A stretch of DNA of 64,000 nucleotides from Spirochaetaceae bacterium (GTDB taxonomy: Bacteria; Spirochaetota; Spirochaetia; DSM-27196; PXBQ01), in the NCBI GenBank assembly GCA_007695285.1, contig REEC01000133.1, positions 58,076 to 122,075 of the forward strand, written 5' to 3'. A program made the translations under genes and the position numbers. Below are positions 7,641 through 17,561 of this stretch, piece by piece. The notes below the pieces were generated by a model. The model worked only from the letters and a program-made list of their open reading frames with translations. It was not told where the DNA came from and ran no database searches. Every line of letters starts with the position of its first letter. Positions within the stretch are counted from its first letter, which is position 1.

Positions 7641-8579
7641 TTATCCTCCCGACGGCGTCCACGTCCAGTGGGAGTCGGTCAGACGCGACTCACCACGCCA
7701 CGTGTACGCAGCCAAAAAACCACCGGCAGCGACCGAGTAATCCGTTATGCACACGACGCGCGACTGCACGCTCGGTCGTTCAGCGTGGAGCCAGTAATGG
7801 CCCAAAAAGACCGGCACCTCCCCCGCGTAACCGGGAATCCGCGCAAGCGCCGAGTTCGGGACCGGAATATCGGCCGAACTCGCGACGGTGCCGGGAGGAA
7901 ACGCGAGCTCACGGTACGTCGTCGGCATCGGCGGTTGCCACCACGCGACGCGCGTAGCGCTCCGGCTGTGTCCGTCCTTGTCGAGAAAAGTCACACCTTC
8001 GGGCAGATGGACCTCAACGCCTTTCAAGAGCGTCTCGACCGCCCGGAACTCGTCGCTGCCGGGTGTCACGCTTCGTTCGAGGAACTCGTCCGTCATCGTG
8101 CCGTCGCGAGATACGATCCGGATCGCGTCTTCATCCCACGCGGCGTGCACCACGCGGACACCGCCGATTTCCAGGAACAACGGCAATGTTCGGAACCATC
8201 GCAGATACTCTCGCAGCGACGCGCGGTCGTTCCGGAACTGAAACAGCGTATCAAGGTGTTGGTAAAGGTGCGTGTCCGAGCGCGTACGCAGCCACCGCGG
8301 ACCGTTTGCGGTCTCACGGCGCGTATGAAAACACAGCGCGTTGTACTCGTGATTGCCGATGACCGCGGTTGCGGCGCCCGCGTCGACCATGCGCCGTACG
8401 ATCTCGAGGGTTCCCGGAATATCAGGGCCACGATCGATGAAATCACCGACAAAGACCGCGTGGCGTCCGGTCTCGGCGGACCGATACGCGCCGTTTCGTT
8501 TCTCGTATCCGAGAAGCCGCAAGAGATCCACAAGATGCTGCGCGTGCCCATGTATATCGCCGATGACGTCCAGTACCAT
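7641..8579 (-). CDS. PrpE-like metallophosphatase (Ser/Thr or bis(5'-nucleosyl) phosphatase superfamily)
   Basis: The signature metal-binding motifs of calcineurin-like phosphatases appear in order: DVIGDIHGH at residues 4-12, VFVGDFIDRGPD near 42 and AVIGNHEYN near 74, with later histidines in VVHAAWDE and FLGHYWLH. Residues up to about 310 fit the PrpE/bis(5'-nucleosyl)-tetraphosphatase subgroup, but the substrate cannot be told. The track ORF starts with TTG at 8615. I prefer ATG 8579 because it places GDIHGH at the family's usual distance from the N-terminus; ATG 8612 is possible. It is cotranscribed with the thioredoxin-like gene. Confidence 0.8.
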   Translation of the reverse strand: MVLDVIGDIHGHAQHLVDLLRLLGYEKRNGAYRSAETGRHAVFVGDFIDRGPDIPGTLEIVRRMVDAGAATAVIGNHEYNALCFHTRRETANGPRWLRTRSDTHLYQHLDTLFQFRNDRASLREYLRWFRTLPLFLEIGGVRVVHAAWDEDAIRIVSRDGTMTDEFLERSVTPGSDEFRAVETLLKGVEVHLPEGVTFLDKDGHSRSATRVAWWQPPMPTTYRELAFPPGTVASSADIPVPNSALARIPGYAGEVPVFLGHYWLHAERPSVQSRVVCITDYSVAAGGFLAAYTWRGESRLTDSHWTWTPSGG

Positions 8580-8644
8580 CGGGATGAATATACGCGAGGA
8601 CGCGAACGACATCAACTAACACGTTCCCGGGCGTACCAAAAAAA

Positions 8645-8701
8645 AGGCCGGCCACCCGGCGGCGGGCAAAAAAAAGCCCCAACGACGTGCGAAGGGGCTA
8701 A
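8645..8701 (-). terminator. Tandem intrinsic terminators ending the arabinose-oligosaccharide operon
   Basis: On the minus strand the stem AGCCCC/GGGGCT (loop about 13 nt) runs into seven or more T. About 20 bases further a second hairpin GCCGG-GTGG-CCGGC runs into eight T. Both lie after the GH51 gene and before the phosphatase gene, so they close the transporter/arabinofuranosidase transcript. Confidence 0.75.
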
Positions 8702-8824
8702 ATCCTAAAATGGTGGCTCACAAAAAGCTGTAGGTGCAGTGAGAATATACATCATTTTGCCGAAAAAGCTAAGTGAAAAACGCGAACTCGAGCAATTCTT
8801 GCTTCTCTCTTTGGTCGCGGCCGC

Positions 8825-10306
8825 CTACGCGATCTCCAACACGACTACCGACATCCTCGGTACCGTTATATCGACACCGGATTCGCCGACGACGGCCTGG
8901 TCGAACTTTTTCGGCCCGACGGCCTCGGGCGCGTCGAAAGTGTTGTGAGCGTTCATCGTGGTTCCGGTCAGGATTCTGCCGGAGACCGAACTGCACGAAC
9001 GCCCGTGCACGTCGAGAGTCGCCGCGATATCGCGATGAGGGTTCAGGTTGCTCATCGATACGTGCAACTTTCCGGCATCGTCAATCGACGCGGAGCAGCT
9101 CAACGCGGGGATTTCGGTGCCGTCGTGCGCGTACGTTTCACTCACGAGATCGACCGGTACCAAAGTAGCGTCGTGGTGCACGGTGTACATCTCGTATACG
9201 TGGTACGTCGGCGTCAAGAGCATTCGCTCCTTGTCGGTCAGTATCATCGCCTGAAGGACGTTGATCGTTTGCGCGATGTTCGCCATCCGAATACGATCTG
9301 CGTGTCGGTTAAAAATATCGAGCGATGTTGCGGCGACGAGCGCGTCGCGCATCGTGTTCTGTTGGTACAGGAAGCCCGGGTTGGTGCCGGGTTCTACGGC
9401 AAACCATGTTCCCCACTCATCGACGATCAGCGCGACGCGTTTTTCGGGGTCGTAGACGTCCATGATCGTCGAGTGACGGTTGACCAGTTCTTCGATGAAC
9501 AAACCCTTCCTGAGGATGTCGATCCAGTCGCTCTCGTCAAACTCGGTCGCCTGTCCGGTGCGTTTTCGGTCGGGGCCACGAACCGACGTGTAGTAGTGAA
9601 GAGCGAGGCCGTCCATCTGGTCGGCGGCTTTCTTCATCAGCACGTCGGTCCAGTGCTCGTCGTCACCGCTCGGACCACACGCGATGCGATACAGGTTCTT
9701 GCCTTCGAAGTTTCGGCAGTACAACGCGTACCGTCGGTACTCGTCGGCGTAGTACTCGGGGGTCATTCGGCCGCCGCATCCCCAGTTTTCGTTCCCGACG
9801 CCCCAGTACGTCACCCCCCACGGCTCGTCTCTGCCGTTCTCACGGCGGAGACGCGACATCGGGCTATCACCGCCGAAGTTCAGGTATTCGACCCACTGGG
9901 CCATCTCGAGAACGGTGCCGCTCCCGACATTTCCGCAGATGTACGGTTCACACGCCAGTTGCCGGCATAACTCGAGGAACTCGTGTGTACCGAAGTGATT
10001 GTTCTCGGTCACGCCGCCCCAGTGCGTATTCACCATCGACGGGCGCTTCTCCTTCGGTCCAATCCCGTCCATCCAGTGGTACTCGTCGGCGAAACACCCA
10101 CCGGGCCACCGGAGCACGGGTACCTTGATCCGCTTGAGCGCCGACACCACGTCGTTTCGGATGCCGTTTGTGTTCGGAATTGCCGATTCGGTTCCGACCC
10201 AGACGCCTTCGTAGATGCATCGCCCCAAATGTTCGGCGAAATGCCCATAGATGTTCCGGTCGATCTTCGTCCGGGCCAGTCCAACATCGAGCGTAGCTTT
10301 GTTCAC
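8825..10306 (-). CDS. Alpha-L-arabinofuranosidase, glycoside hydrolase family 51
   Basis: GTG 10306 is chosen because GAGGAG lies seven bases upstream; the longer frame from 10372 overlaps the preceding gene and starts with arginine-rich noise. The 493-residue product begins [30 protein letters not shown]. It carries the GH51 acid/base glutamate in GVGNENWG (about Glu173) and the nucleophile in VDEWGTW (about Glu297), with a C-terminal beta domain. There is no signal peptide, so it acts in the cytoplasm on imported arabino-oligosaccharides, releasing L-arabinose. It is the last gene of the operon with the Opp-type transporter, 46 bp after it, and is followed by tandem terminators. Arabinose isomerase and kinase are not in the window. 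Confidence 0.93.
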   Translation of the reverse strand: MNKATLDVGLARTKIDRNIYGHFAEHLGRCIYEGVWVGTESAIPNTNGIRNDVVSALKRIKVPVLRWPGGCFADEYHWMDGIGPKEKRPSMVNTHWGGVTENNHFGTHEFLELCRQLACEPYICGNVGSGTVLEMAQWVEYLNFGGDSPMSRLRRENGRDEPWGVTYWGVGNENWGCGGRMTPEYYADEYRRYALYCRNFEGKNLYRIACGPSGDDEHWTDVLMKKAADQMDGLALHYYTSVRGPDRKRTGQATEFDESDWIDILRKGLFIEELVNRHSTIMDVYDPEKRVALIVDEWGTWFAVEPGTNPGFLYQQNTMRDALVAATSLDIFNRHADRIRMANIAQTINVLQAMILTDKERMLLTPTYHVYEMYTVHHDATLVPVDLVSETYAHDGTEIPALSCSASIDDAGKLHVSMSNLNPHRDIAATLDVHGRSCSSVSGRILTGTTMNAHNTFDAPEAVGPKKFDQAVVGESGVDITVPRMSVVVLEIA

Positions 10307-10352
10307 GTTCTGACTCCTCATTGGCGTATCGGATAGACGCCGGTGGCGCCTC

Positions 10353-11348
10353 TTACTCAGACTCCTGCTCATACAGGTGGCACTTCACGACACGCCCCGC
10401 GGTCGTGACGTCCGGCGGTTCGACCTTGCGACACTTGTCCATGACGTTGGGGCACCGGCCCGCAAACTTGCATCCGATCCGTCCGTACTCGCGGACCTCG
10501 GTCGTCGAGAGCGCGACGCTCTTCGCCCACGCGCCTTTTACCTCGGGAATCGGCTGCGGGACCGACTCTTTGAGGATACGCGTATACGGGTGCTTCGGAT
10601 CGCCGAGCACGTTGTCGACGGTTCCGGTCTCGACTATCTGTCCACGAAGCATGATCGCGATGCGGTCGCTGATATAGTACGCGGTCGCGAGGTCGTGGGT
10701 TATGTAGAGAACGCTGACGTTCTCTTCGTCGCGGAGACGTTTGAACACGTTGACGATCGCCATCCTCAGCGATGCGTCGACCATCGACACGGGTTCGTCG
10801 GCGATGATGAGTTTCGGCCGCGGTATCAACGCGCGTGCGACAGAGACTCTTTGTATCTGCCCACCCGAGAGCTCGTGGGGATACCGCAGATTCACCTCCT
10901 CGAACGAAAGTCCGACGAGTTTGAGCGCATCGTCGACAACCGGCTCGGCCTGTTTTCTGTTTGATGCGATACCGAAGTTCAACGCGGTCTCGATGAGGTA
11001 CTCGGCGACGCGCCGCAGCGGATTAAACGTATCGAACGGATTCTGGAACACGGGCTGAACCTCGCTCATGAACCTCATTGTCCCACGGCGTCCGCGGATC
11101 CGTGTCGTGTCCGAGCCCTCGTAGAGAATCTTCCCCTCGGTGACAGGGAAGTCGCGTAGAATCAGACGCGCTACGGTCGTCTTCCCACTTCCGCTCTCTC
11201 CGGCAAGCGTGAAGACCTCCGGTCTGTCGCTCCGAAGCTGAAAACCGACCTTGTTCACCGCGGTGAGTTTCTCGCCGGTCAAGGCTCCTCCGATATGGAA
11301 AACCTTCGAGATTGAGTCCAGTTCCAAAAGGCGCGCGTCGGTGCTCAT
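10353..11348 (-). CDS. ABC transporter ATP-binding protein (OppF/DppF type)
   Basis: The track ORF from 11471 overlaps the previous gene. ATG 11348 overlaps that gene's stop as ATGA and gives 331 residues starting [21 protein letters not shown]. Walker A is [10 protein letters not shown], the ABC signature is [15 protein letters not shown], Walker B is LIIADEPVS and the H-loop is YITHD. The C-terminal oligopeptide/oligosaccharide extension holds [12 protein letters not shown] and a Cys cluster ([13 protein letters not shown]). It is one of two ATPase subunits energising the transporter encoded here. Peptide-family (TC 3.A.1.5) importers also carry oligosaccharides, which suits the adjacent arabinofuranosidase. 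Confidence 0.93.
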   Translation of the reverse strand: MSTDARLLELDSISKVFHIGGALTGEKLTAVNKVGFQLRSDRPEVFTLAGESGSGKTTVARLILRDFPVTEGKILYEGSDTTRIRGRRGTMRFMSEVQPVFQNPFDTFNPLRRVAEYLIETALNFGIASNRKQAEPVVDDALKLVGLSFEEVNLRYPHELSGGQIQRVSVARALIPRPKLIIADEPVSMVDASLRMAIVNVFKRLRDEENVSVLYITHDLATAYYISDRIAIMLRGQIVETGTVDNVLGDPKHPYTRILKESVPQPIPEVKGAWAKSVALSTTEVREYGRIGCKFAGRCPNVMDKCRKVEPPDVTTAGRVVKCHLYEQESE

Positions 11349-12340
11349 GCTTCCTCCCTCTCGCCCACCAAGTGGCACGCGGCCCGATGCAATGTATCGA
11401 GCTGTATCATACTCGGCACGACGCGCCGACAGATCTCCTTGGCCATCGGACAGCGGGGATGAAAGCGACATCCTGACGGTGGACTCGCAAGATTCGGAGG
11501 AGCGCCGGGGAGCGCCGACCGTGTTCCCTTGTCGCCGATGACCGGGAGGGAGGCGATCAGGTGTTGCGTGTACGGATGTTGCGGAGCGCCGAAGATCACC
11601 TCGGTGGGACCTTCTTCGACGATCGTACCCGCGTACATGATCGCGACGCGGTCCGCGACGTTTGCGTGCACAGCCATGTCGTGCGTCACGAGCAGGACGG
11701 TGTTGCTGCTCTCCGCCTGGATGTCCTTCAAGAGTTGGAGAACACCACGCTGGACTACGACGTCGAGAGCCGTCGTGGGCTCATCGGCGATGATGAGGCT
11801 TGGCCGGAAGATTGTTGCGAGCGCGATTGCGATCCGCTGCTTCATCCCTCCGGATAACTGATGCGGGTACGCCTGCAGAATGTCGGGAGGGAGCCCGAGT
11901 TTCTTCAAGTGTTCACGACACAATGCCTCGAATTTCCGTTTGTCGTCGATACCCTGGTGCGTGTCGACCACGTGACGGAAGATGCGCCGGACTCTTCGAA
12001 CCGGATTCAAGATGCTCATCGAACCTTGCATGACGTACGAGATCTCTTTCCACCGGATTTCGCGGCGCATGACTTCCGGCGCCACCGATGCGATGTCGAC
12101 ATCACGACCGTCAAAAGTGTACGTCATGGTTCCGCCTTCGATTCGCAGAGGCGGTTTGATCGAGCCCGAGATGACCTTGATCAGCGTCGTCTTGCCGCAA
12201 CTCGATTCTCCGGCGATCCCGTATATCTCGTTTTTTTGCAGCTCAAAGCTCACGTCGTCGACCGCCCGGACGGTGCGCGAAATACCGTACGCTTCGGTCC
12301 GATAGTACGCGCGCAGGTTTTTGACACTCAATAAAGGCAT
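11345..12340 (-). CDS. ABC transporter ATP-binding protein (OppD/DppD type)
   Basis: This is a 331-residue ATPase with Walker [11 protein letters not shown] near residue 42, signature [14 protein letters not shown], Walker [13 protein letters not shown] and switch LLVTHDM. The C-terminal oligo_HPY domain contains [12 protein letters not shown] and a [14 protein letters not shown] cysteine motif. It pairs with the downstream OppF-type protein as the heterodimeric ATPase of the importer. The start lies six bases from the end of the OppC-type permease gene, and the stop overlaps the next gene by four bases. Confidence 0.93.
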   Translation of the reverse strand: MPLLSVKNLRAYYRTEAYGISRTVRAVDDVSFELQKNEIYGIAGESSCGKTTLIKVISGSIKPPLRIEGGTMTYTFDGRDVDIASVAPEVMRREIRWKEISYVMQGSMSILNPVRRVRRIFRHVVDTHQGIDDKRKFEALCREHLKKLGLPPDILQAYPHQLSGGMKQRIAIALATIFRPSLIIADEPTTALDVVVQRGVLQLLKDIQAESSNTVLLVTHDMAVHANVADRVAIMYAGTIVEEGPTEVIFGAPQHPYTQHLIASLPVIGDKGTRSALPGAPPNLASPPSGCRFHPRCPMAKEICRRVVPSMIQLDTLHRAACHLVGEREEA

Positions 12341-12346
12341 ACCGGT

Positions 12347-13204
12347 TCAGCCCCCTATCCGGCGGAGTCGTGTTCTCGGATCGATGTACTCATTTACACT
12401 CTGTGAAAGCAAGTACAACCCAAGGAACATCACGACGGCGACGAGAACCGGAGCCATCAGCCACCACCATATCCCGGCTACCATAGCCTGGTGCGCGTTC
12501 GCCCAGTAGATTGTCGTTCCGACCGTCGGTAGCGTGACGTTGGAGAGGCCGAGAACGCCGAGAGTCACCTCCATCCCGATCGACCAGATCATATTGTTGA
12601 TCGTCGTCGCGAACACGATCGGGAGCACGAACGGTAGATGTTCAAAAATCGTGATGTGGAAATCTTTCGCGCCGCAGTACTGGGCCGTCCGCGTGAACGA
12701 ACGTTCCTTGAGGCTCAAGACCTGCGATCGAATCAGCCGCGCGTCCCACGGCCAACCGAATAGCCCCATCAGAAAACCGAGTCCGGTTAAGCCTAAACGG
12801 CCACGAAACAGGAAACTCATCAGGATAAGGAGAGGAAGCACCGGCATCACGACAAAACTGTCGTTCACGGACATCAATACACGGTCGACGTATCCTCCTC
12901 GGTATCCCGCGGTCAATCCGACGAAAATCGCGATGACGCGGGAAACGGCCGCGGTTATCAGCCCGAGGTAGAGCGAGTTTCTCACGGCAAACGTCATCCA
13001 CCAGAACACGTCCTGCCCGCGCGAGTTTGTGCCGAACGGATACTGGAAGCTCGGCGCTCTGTCGAGTGGAACCTGGAACGTTCGTCCGGGATCGTGAGGG
13101 GACACGTATGACATCGCCGACATGATGAGCGTGGCGAGCAGGAAAACAAACGCAAAGCGAAATCGACCGTCGTATCGCAGCAAATCCCGTATTACTTTGA
13201 GCAT
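12347..13204 (-). CDS. ABC transporter permease (OppC/DppC type)
   Basis: About 285 residues with six predicted membrane spans. The N-terminal OppC_N segment is [23 protein letters not shown], followed by the periplasmic [31 protein letters not shown] block typical of OppC proteins (PLGTDxxGRD-like). The EAA-type cytoplasmic loop ([24 protein letters not shown]) contacts the ATPases. The track begins at GTG 13207; the ATG next to it is more likely. It is the inner-membrane channel subunit, encoded between the OppB-type permease and the ATPases. Confidence 0.92.
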   Translation of the reverse strand: MLKVIRDLLRYDGRFRFAFVFLLATLIMSAMSYVSPHDPGRTFQVPLDRAPSFQYPFGTNSRGQDVFWWMTFAVRNSLYLGLITAAVSRVIAIFVGLTAGYRGGYVDRVLMSVNDSFVVMPVLPLLILMSFLFRGRLGLTGLGFLMGLFGWPWDARLIRSQVLSLKERSFTRTAQYCGAKDFHITIFEHLPFVLPIVFATTINNMIWSIGMEVTLGVLGLSNVTLPTVGTTIYWANAHQAMVAGIWWWLMAPVLVAVVMFLGLYLLSQSVNEYIDPRTRLRRIGG

Positions 13205-13212
13205 CACTCCCC

Positions 13213-14223
13213 CTATTGGTGTCGCACGCGGGGATCAAAGAGCGGATAGATCAGATCGAGTATCAGAACCGCGGTCGCGACCCCAACGATCGAAAAGATC
13301 GCAATCCCCATAATCAAGCTGTAGTCGTTAGCAAGGACAGCCTGGTACGTAAGCATCCCCATACCCGGGTACACAAACACGACTTCCATGATGAGCGCTC
13401 CGCTGAAGATCATTCCGAGATTGAGCGCAAGCCCCGTGACTTGAGGAAGAAGCGCATTCGGCATGATATAGCCGTACAGGATTTTCCGTTGCGGCAGCCC
13501 GGTGACTTCCGCGTAGACAACGTAATCCTCGGAAATGATATTGGACGTCAATGACTTCATTCCGATGAACCACGCGCCCATGCCGACCGTCACGAGGCTC
13601 AATGCCGGCAGAGTCGAGTGTCTGAGAATCGTCTGGACCGCCCAAATACTCAACTCGATTCGCCGCCCGACCGGGTACGCACCGCCGGCAGGGAATATCG
13701 GGAAGAAGTACGCAAAGACGATCAAAAAAATCACCGCGACAATGTAGTACGGAATCGGGCGAACGGCCTGGCTCGCGACGTCGATAACCTTCATGATGCC
13801 GCTTTTCTCGTAGTAGCTCGCGTACGCGCCGAGAATGTTGCCGATGACCCACGATATCATAACCGCTGTAATGAGCAGACCGAGGGTCCACGGCAGCGCT
13901 CTCGCGATGAGCGAGATAACGGGCGTCGGGAAACGCGACAACGACGGGCCGAGATCTCCCTGGAACATGCGAGCCCAGAACGCGAAGTACTGCTCCATCG
14001 GGCTACCGCGAAGCCCGTACATGTCCGTGAGCGCGTCGCGCATATGCGCGATCGCTTCGGGACCGAAGTGTGCGCCGCTGACCATGATCTCCGCAACTTG
14101 CCGTTCGACCGGGTCGCTCGGAGATAATCGAGGGATAATATACGTTATCGTGACGCCGAGAAAGATCACGACCAAGTACTGGCCGAGTCGTGGCAAGAGA
14201 TACCGTAAGACGAAATTGCGCAT
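13213..14223 (-). CDS. ABC transporter permease (OppB/DppB type)
   Basis: This 336-residue membrane protein opens with [29 protein letters not shown], the OppB N-terminal span, and has five further spans. The EAA loop is [31 protein letters not shown] 14223 follows GGGGGAG; the TTG one codon earlier is the tracker's choice. With the OppC-type subunit it forms the translocation pore. Its 8-bp spacing to that gene and the shared SD style show one operon. Confidence 0.92.
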   Translation of the reverse strand: MRNFVLRYLLPRLGQYLVVIFLGVTITYIIPRLSPSDPVERQVAEIMVSGAHFGPEAIAHMRDALTDMYGLRGSPMEQYFAFWARMFQGDLGPSLSRFPTPVISLIARALPWTLGLLITAVMISWVIGNILGAYASYYEKSGIMKVIDVASQAVRPIPYYIVAVIFLIVFAYFFPIFPAGGAYPVGRRIELSIWAVQTILRHSTLPALSLVTVGMGAWFIGMKSLTSNIISEDYVVYAEVTGLPQRKILYGYIMPNALLPQVTGLALNLGMIFSGALIMEVVFVYPGMGMLTYQAVLANDYSLIMGIAIFSIVGVATAVLILDLIYPLFDPRVRHQ

Positions 14224-14251
14224 CAACTCCCCCTGAAATCGGAATCACGAC

Positions 14252-14279
14252 GGCTCCCCGCGGACGACCGCGGGGAGCC
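14252..14279 (-). promoter_or_regulatory. Stable stem-loop between binding-protein and permease genes
   Basis: A perfect 12-bp GC-rich stem, GGCTCCCCGCGG/CCGCGGGGAGCC with a four-base loop, lies in the 85-bp gap after the solute-binding-protein gene. No T tract follows, so it is not a complete terminator. Such stems commonly protect the upstream message and let the binding protein be made in excess over the permease. Confidence 0.65.
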
Positions 14280-14308
14280 CGGAACTTCAACTCGTTACGG
14301 CCTTCGTA

Positions 14309-16243
14309 TTACTGCCGGCGTTGGCGAATCATCGGGAACATGTACCGCGAGTTCGCCCAGTTCGACACCGGGTTGGCGTACGGGTTGTCGGCGGTCGGGA
14401 AGCCTTCCCAGTACGTCTCGTCAACTACCGAGAACACATTGTACGACATGACCGGAATGATCGGCATTTCGTGGACCGCGAGTCTCACAAAGTCGCGACC
14501 GAGCTCAACACCGATCGGATCGTCAAAGTCGGTAGACTGGATCGCCTCGATGATTCGGTCGAGCTCCGGGTGCAACCAGCGCATTCGGTTTCGCGCGACC
14601 GCGAGTTCTCCCGTCGGCCGGTAGAAATCCGAGTGCCACGACTCGAGGAAGAAGAACAGGTCCGGATGTCCCCCCCACGTCTCGATGACCCAGCTGTAGT
14701 CGACGTCGAACTCGCCGAGCGGCATCAATCGCGATCGCGTCGGGTTGTCGCGAATGTCAAGTGTCGCGTCGATTCCGAACTCCCGCCAGTTCTCGACGAT
14801 CATGCTCGCCCCGCGCGCCATGATCGGACGCGTCTCGCCTTCCGAAAGAAGCGCGAGTCGGAACGGCTGTCCGTTCGGAAGCAGCCACATTCCCTGCGCG
14901 TTGCGCCGGAATCCGTTCTGGAGGAGCAGCTTCTCGGCGGCGTCGAGGTCGTACCGCCACCAACCCGCACCGATCGCCGCGCGAATCTCGTCTCGATTGG
15001 TCGGCACGAGATCTCCGAGCGACTGCCGGGCTTCTTCGGCGATTCTGAAAGCAACGTCGGGATCGTACGGCCGGTACGGTTGCCCGTCGATCGTGAGCGT
15101 GTAATCGCGCAGCCACTGTTCGAGAGGTTCGAAGTAGTGTTCGGGATGCATACCGGTCGGTGGAATGTGGATCGCCGAGATCGTCGCCGCACCACGGTAC
15201 GACGCGAGTGAAACACGAACGATGTCGATCGCGAGAGTCATTGCCCACCGTACTTCCCGGTTGTTGAACGGTTCCTTCTCAAGGTTGAAGACGACGGACG
15301 GAAGAGTCGGGTCCGGATGCGCCCACGGGAACGAGTCGAACCAGCCGCGCGACGTCGGATTTGTTCGCGCGAGCGTGATCATGCCTTCAGGGGTGATGTC
15401 GTGTATGACGTCGAGTTCGGCGTTCTGCATCGACATAACCTTCATGTCGCTCGGTCCGGGCGCGGTGTACATTGCAAAACGCGGACCGGGCATTCCGAAG
15501 CGGCCGAGCGAGGTGCGTTCCCAGTCCTCTCGCCGTTCCCAGAGATACCACGTTCCGTCAGGGTCGAAGTCGCGCAGTACGTACGAGCTCAAGCTCACCG
15601 GCGGGTTGAATTTGAACGCCAACGGATCGGCTTGGCGCTCGAAAATGTGCTTCGGCATGATGAAACACGCGCTCCATCGTACAGTGAACAACCCGTGAAA
15701 GCGCGAGTTCGGCCGGGTCAGGTTGAACACGACGGTGTAGTTATCGGGCTTCTCCATGCTCGCGACGTACTCGCGGAACTGCCCGGTGAACGCCATTCCC
15801 GGGGTGTCCTTCTGGACCTGAACGGTGTAGATCACATCGTCTGCGGTGAACTCAACTCCGTCGCTCCAGTACAAACCTTGCCGAAGTTTCACGGTCATCT
15901 TCGTGAAGTCGTCGTTGTAGATCGGCCGTTCCGACGCGAGAGAGTTGTCCCATACGCCGTCGATACCGGCGTCCGGATCGATGTACCACAGCGCGTCGAG
16001 CGAAAGCTGCTGCAACCCGGTCGATGCGCTCTGCATGCCCGGTCGCCATCGGTTAAAGTCGTCCGCCGGAACGACACGCCCGGTCGGGTTCTCGAGAATG
16101 ATCGTCTCGTTCCGCGGCACACCGGGAGCGACTTCGACTACCGCGACTTTTGTTGCCTCTTTCTTCCCGGTTGCGAACACCGAGACGGCGCCAAAAACCA
16201 ACAACACGATCAGCGGAAGAACCGCTATTCGTTTACGGGCCAT
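14309..16243 (-). CDS. Family 5 extracellular solute-binding protein (oligosaccharide/oligopeptide)
   Basis: ATG 16243 has GGAGG five bases upstream; the longer track start at 16378 crosses the promoter. The 644-residue product begins MARKRIAVLPLIVLLVFGAVSVFATGKKEA, a signal peptide with probable cleavage after VFA and no lipobox cysteine. Family 5 features include TVKLRQGLYWSDGVEFTADDVIYTVQ near 110, LDVIHDITPEGM, and FNNREVRWAMTLAIDIVRV near 320. It captures the substrate in the periplasm for the permease. The linked GH51 enzyme and AraR-like regulator suggest arabino-oligosaccharides. It is the first and probably most abundant product of the operon. Confidence 0.92.
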   Translation of the reverse strand: MARKRIAVLPLIVLLVFGAVSVFATGKKEATKVAVVEVAPGVPRNETIILENPTGRVVPADDFNRWRPGMQSASTGLQQLSLDALWYIDPDAGIDGVWDNSLASERPIYNDDFTKMTVKLRQGLYWSDGVEFTADDVIYTVQVQKDTPGMAFTGQFREYVASMEKPDNYTVVFNLTRPNSRFHGLFTVRWSACFIMPKHIFERQADPLAFKFNPPVSLSSYVLRDFDPDGTWYLWERREDWERTSLGRFGMPGPRFAMYTAPGPSDMKVMSMQNAELDVIHDITPEGMITLARTNPTSRGWFDSFPWAHPDPTLPSVVFNLEKEPFNNREVRWAMTLAIDIVRVSLASYRGAATISAIHIPPTGMHPEHYFEPLEQWLRDYTLTIDGQPYRPYDPDVAFRIAEEARQSLGDLVPTNRDEIRAAIGAGWWRYDLDAAEKLLLQNGFRRNAQGMWLLPNGQPFRLALLSEGETRPIMARGASMIVENWREFGIDATLDIRDNPTRSRLMPLGEFDVDYSWVIETWGGHPDLFFFLESWHSDFYRPTGELAVARNRMRWLHPELDRIIEAIQSTDFDDPIGVELGRDFVRLAVHEMPIIPVMSYNVFSVVDETYWEGFPTADNPYANPVSNWANSRYMFPMIRQRRQ

Positions 16244-16357
16244 ACGGGCCTCCTTTTTTCCGGACCGCGCACCGGTAGGCCGCGCTCCGATTAGATGATT
16301 TTGTGCGGCGCACCTACTCGAAGAAGGCAAGAAAATCATTGTGCACGGCACTGATTC

Positions 16358-16385
16358 ATGATACCATACAAATACCAATTGTCAA
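16358..16385 (-). promoter_or_regulatory. Promoter and candidate operator of the transporter/arabinofuranosidase operon
   Basis: On the minus strand TTGACA, 16-bp spacer, TATCAT. The spacer and -10 contain the direct repeat GGTAT-TTGTAT-GGTAT, a plausible binding site for the divergently encoded GntR/LacI-hybrid regulator. The leader before the binding-protein gene is about 110 nt. Confidence 0.55.
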
Positions 16386-16429
16386 CCAAAATTTTTCTGT
16401 TGGAGCCTATTTGGGTAGAAATTGGAAAG

Positions 16430-16458
16430 TTGACGCAGGGGACGCATCGGATTACTAT
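16430..16458 (+). promoter_or_regulatory. Promoter of the AraR-like regulator gene
   Basis: TTGACG, 17-bp spacer, TACTAT, ending 26 bp before the ATG, which is served by GAGG five bases upstream. It is back to back with the operon promoter about 45 bp away, so one bound regulator could control both directions. Confidence 0.5.
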
Positions 16459-16484
16459 TTCGGCGTGAATGCCACGAGGACGAC

Positions 16485-17561
16485 ATGAAGGATCACGGCA
16501 CAAATAATGACGCGGGTATGCCGACACGGCAGCTCGTGCGCGACGAGATCACGCTCAAGCTACGCCGAATAATCGAAGAACAACGCGGCAACAGGCCGGT
16601 CAAGATCGCCGCCGAACGCGTGCTTGCAGAGTCGCTCGACGTGAGCCGGTTGAGTCTGCGCGCGGCGATCAAGGGTCTCGTGCACGAGGGATTACTGATC
16701 CAGAAACAAGGTAGCGGTACGTTCATCGTGCCGAAGACCCGAATCGATGCAATTCACCTCTTTGTCGCTCCGGACATCAAGCCGAAAGACCCGTTCTACC
16801 AGGAGTTCTTCGCGACGTTTTCGCACTTTCTCGCGACGCAGTCGATTCGCCTGGAAGTAGTCACGACCGACCAGACCGAGCTCAACGGCGCCGAGACACC
16901 GCTGATCCTTGTCGGACTCGCGCCGCAAGCGATCGTGATCGACCTCAAAAAACGGTACCACCATATCGTCTCGGTTCAGAGTTACCCGGATTCTCTCGAC
17001 ATCACGCAAGTCTTTTTCGACGACTACCGAATCGGGCAACACGCGGGGCAGATCCTGCAGGCTCACAAGCACGAGCGACTCGTTCACCTCTGCGGCCCAA
17101 ACGCGTATCCGTCGGCCGCCGAGCGTCGGCGTGGGTTCATCGACAGCCTCAAGCACGAAGGCGTCGCCGCCGAGGTGATTGAAGGCAAGATGAACTGGAG
17201 CACCGGGTACGAGATGGGCGATGAGGTATTCTCGTTGATCCGCGGCAGTTACGGGGCGACCGCGGTATTCGCGGCCAACGACTGGATGGCACTCGGTCTG
17301 CTGCGCCGATTGACCGAGAAAGGCGTCGCGATCCCCGACGAGCTATCGGTGATCGGATGCGACGACATCCACCTCGCGACCGAGATCGAACCGCACCTCT
17401 CGACTTTTCGGTGGGACATGGATTTCCTCGTCAGCGAGCTATTCCAGGTACTCAACTCGCTGGTTTACTCCGATACACATCCACATAAACGCGTCCTGCT
17501 CCCGGCCGAGTTCATCAAGAGGGATTCGCTCGTCGCCCACACGGAGGCTACCGATGAATGA
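16485..17561 (+). CDS. GntR/LacI hybrid transcriptional regulator (AraR-like)
   Basis: This 358-residue protein has two domains. Residues about 14-82 are a GntR winged helix (RDEITLKLRRIIEEQ, AERVLAESLDVSRLSLRAAIKGL, GLLIQKQGSGTFI). Residues about 88-355 are a LacI/periplasmic-binding-like sensor (FFDDYRIGQHAG, CGPNAYPSAAERRRGF, AANDWMALGLLRRL, ELSVIGCDDI). That combination is the hallmark of AraR, the arabinose repressor of Bacillus. It is divergent from the transporter/GH51 operon and overlaps the SDR gene by eight bases, so it probably controls both, with a pentose or uronate as effector. The effector is inferred. Confidence 0.87.
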   Translation: MKDHGTNNDAGMPTRQLVRDEITLKLRRIIEEQRGNRPVKIAAERVLAESLDVSRLSLRAAIKGLVHEGLLIQKQGSGTFIVPKTRIDAIHLFVAPDIKPKDPFYQEFFATFSHFLATQSIRLEVVTTDQTELNGAETPLILVGLAPQAIVIDLKKRYHHIVSVQSYPDSLDITQVFFDDYRIGQHAGQILQAHKHERLVHLCGPNAYPSAAERRRGFIDSLKHEGVAAEVIEGKMNWSTGYEMGDEVFSLIRGSYGATAVFAANDWMALGLLRRLTEKGVAIPDELSVIGCDDIHLATEIEPHLSTFRWDMDFLVSELFQVLNSLVYSDTHPHKRVLLPAEFIKRDSLVAHTEATDE

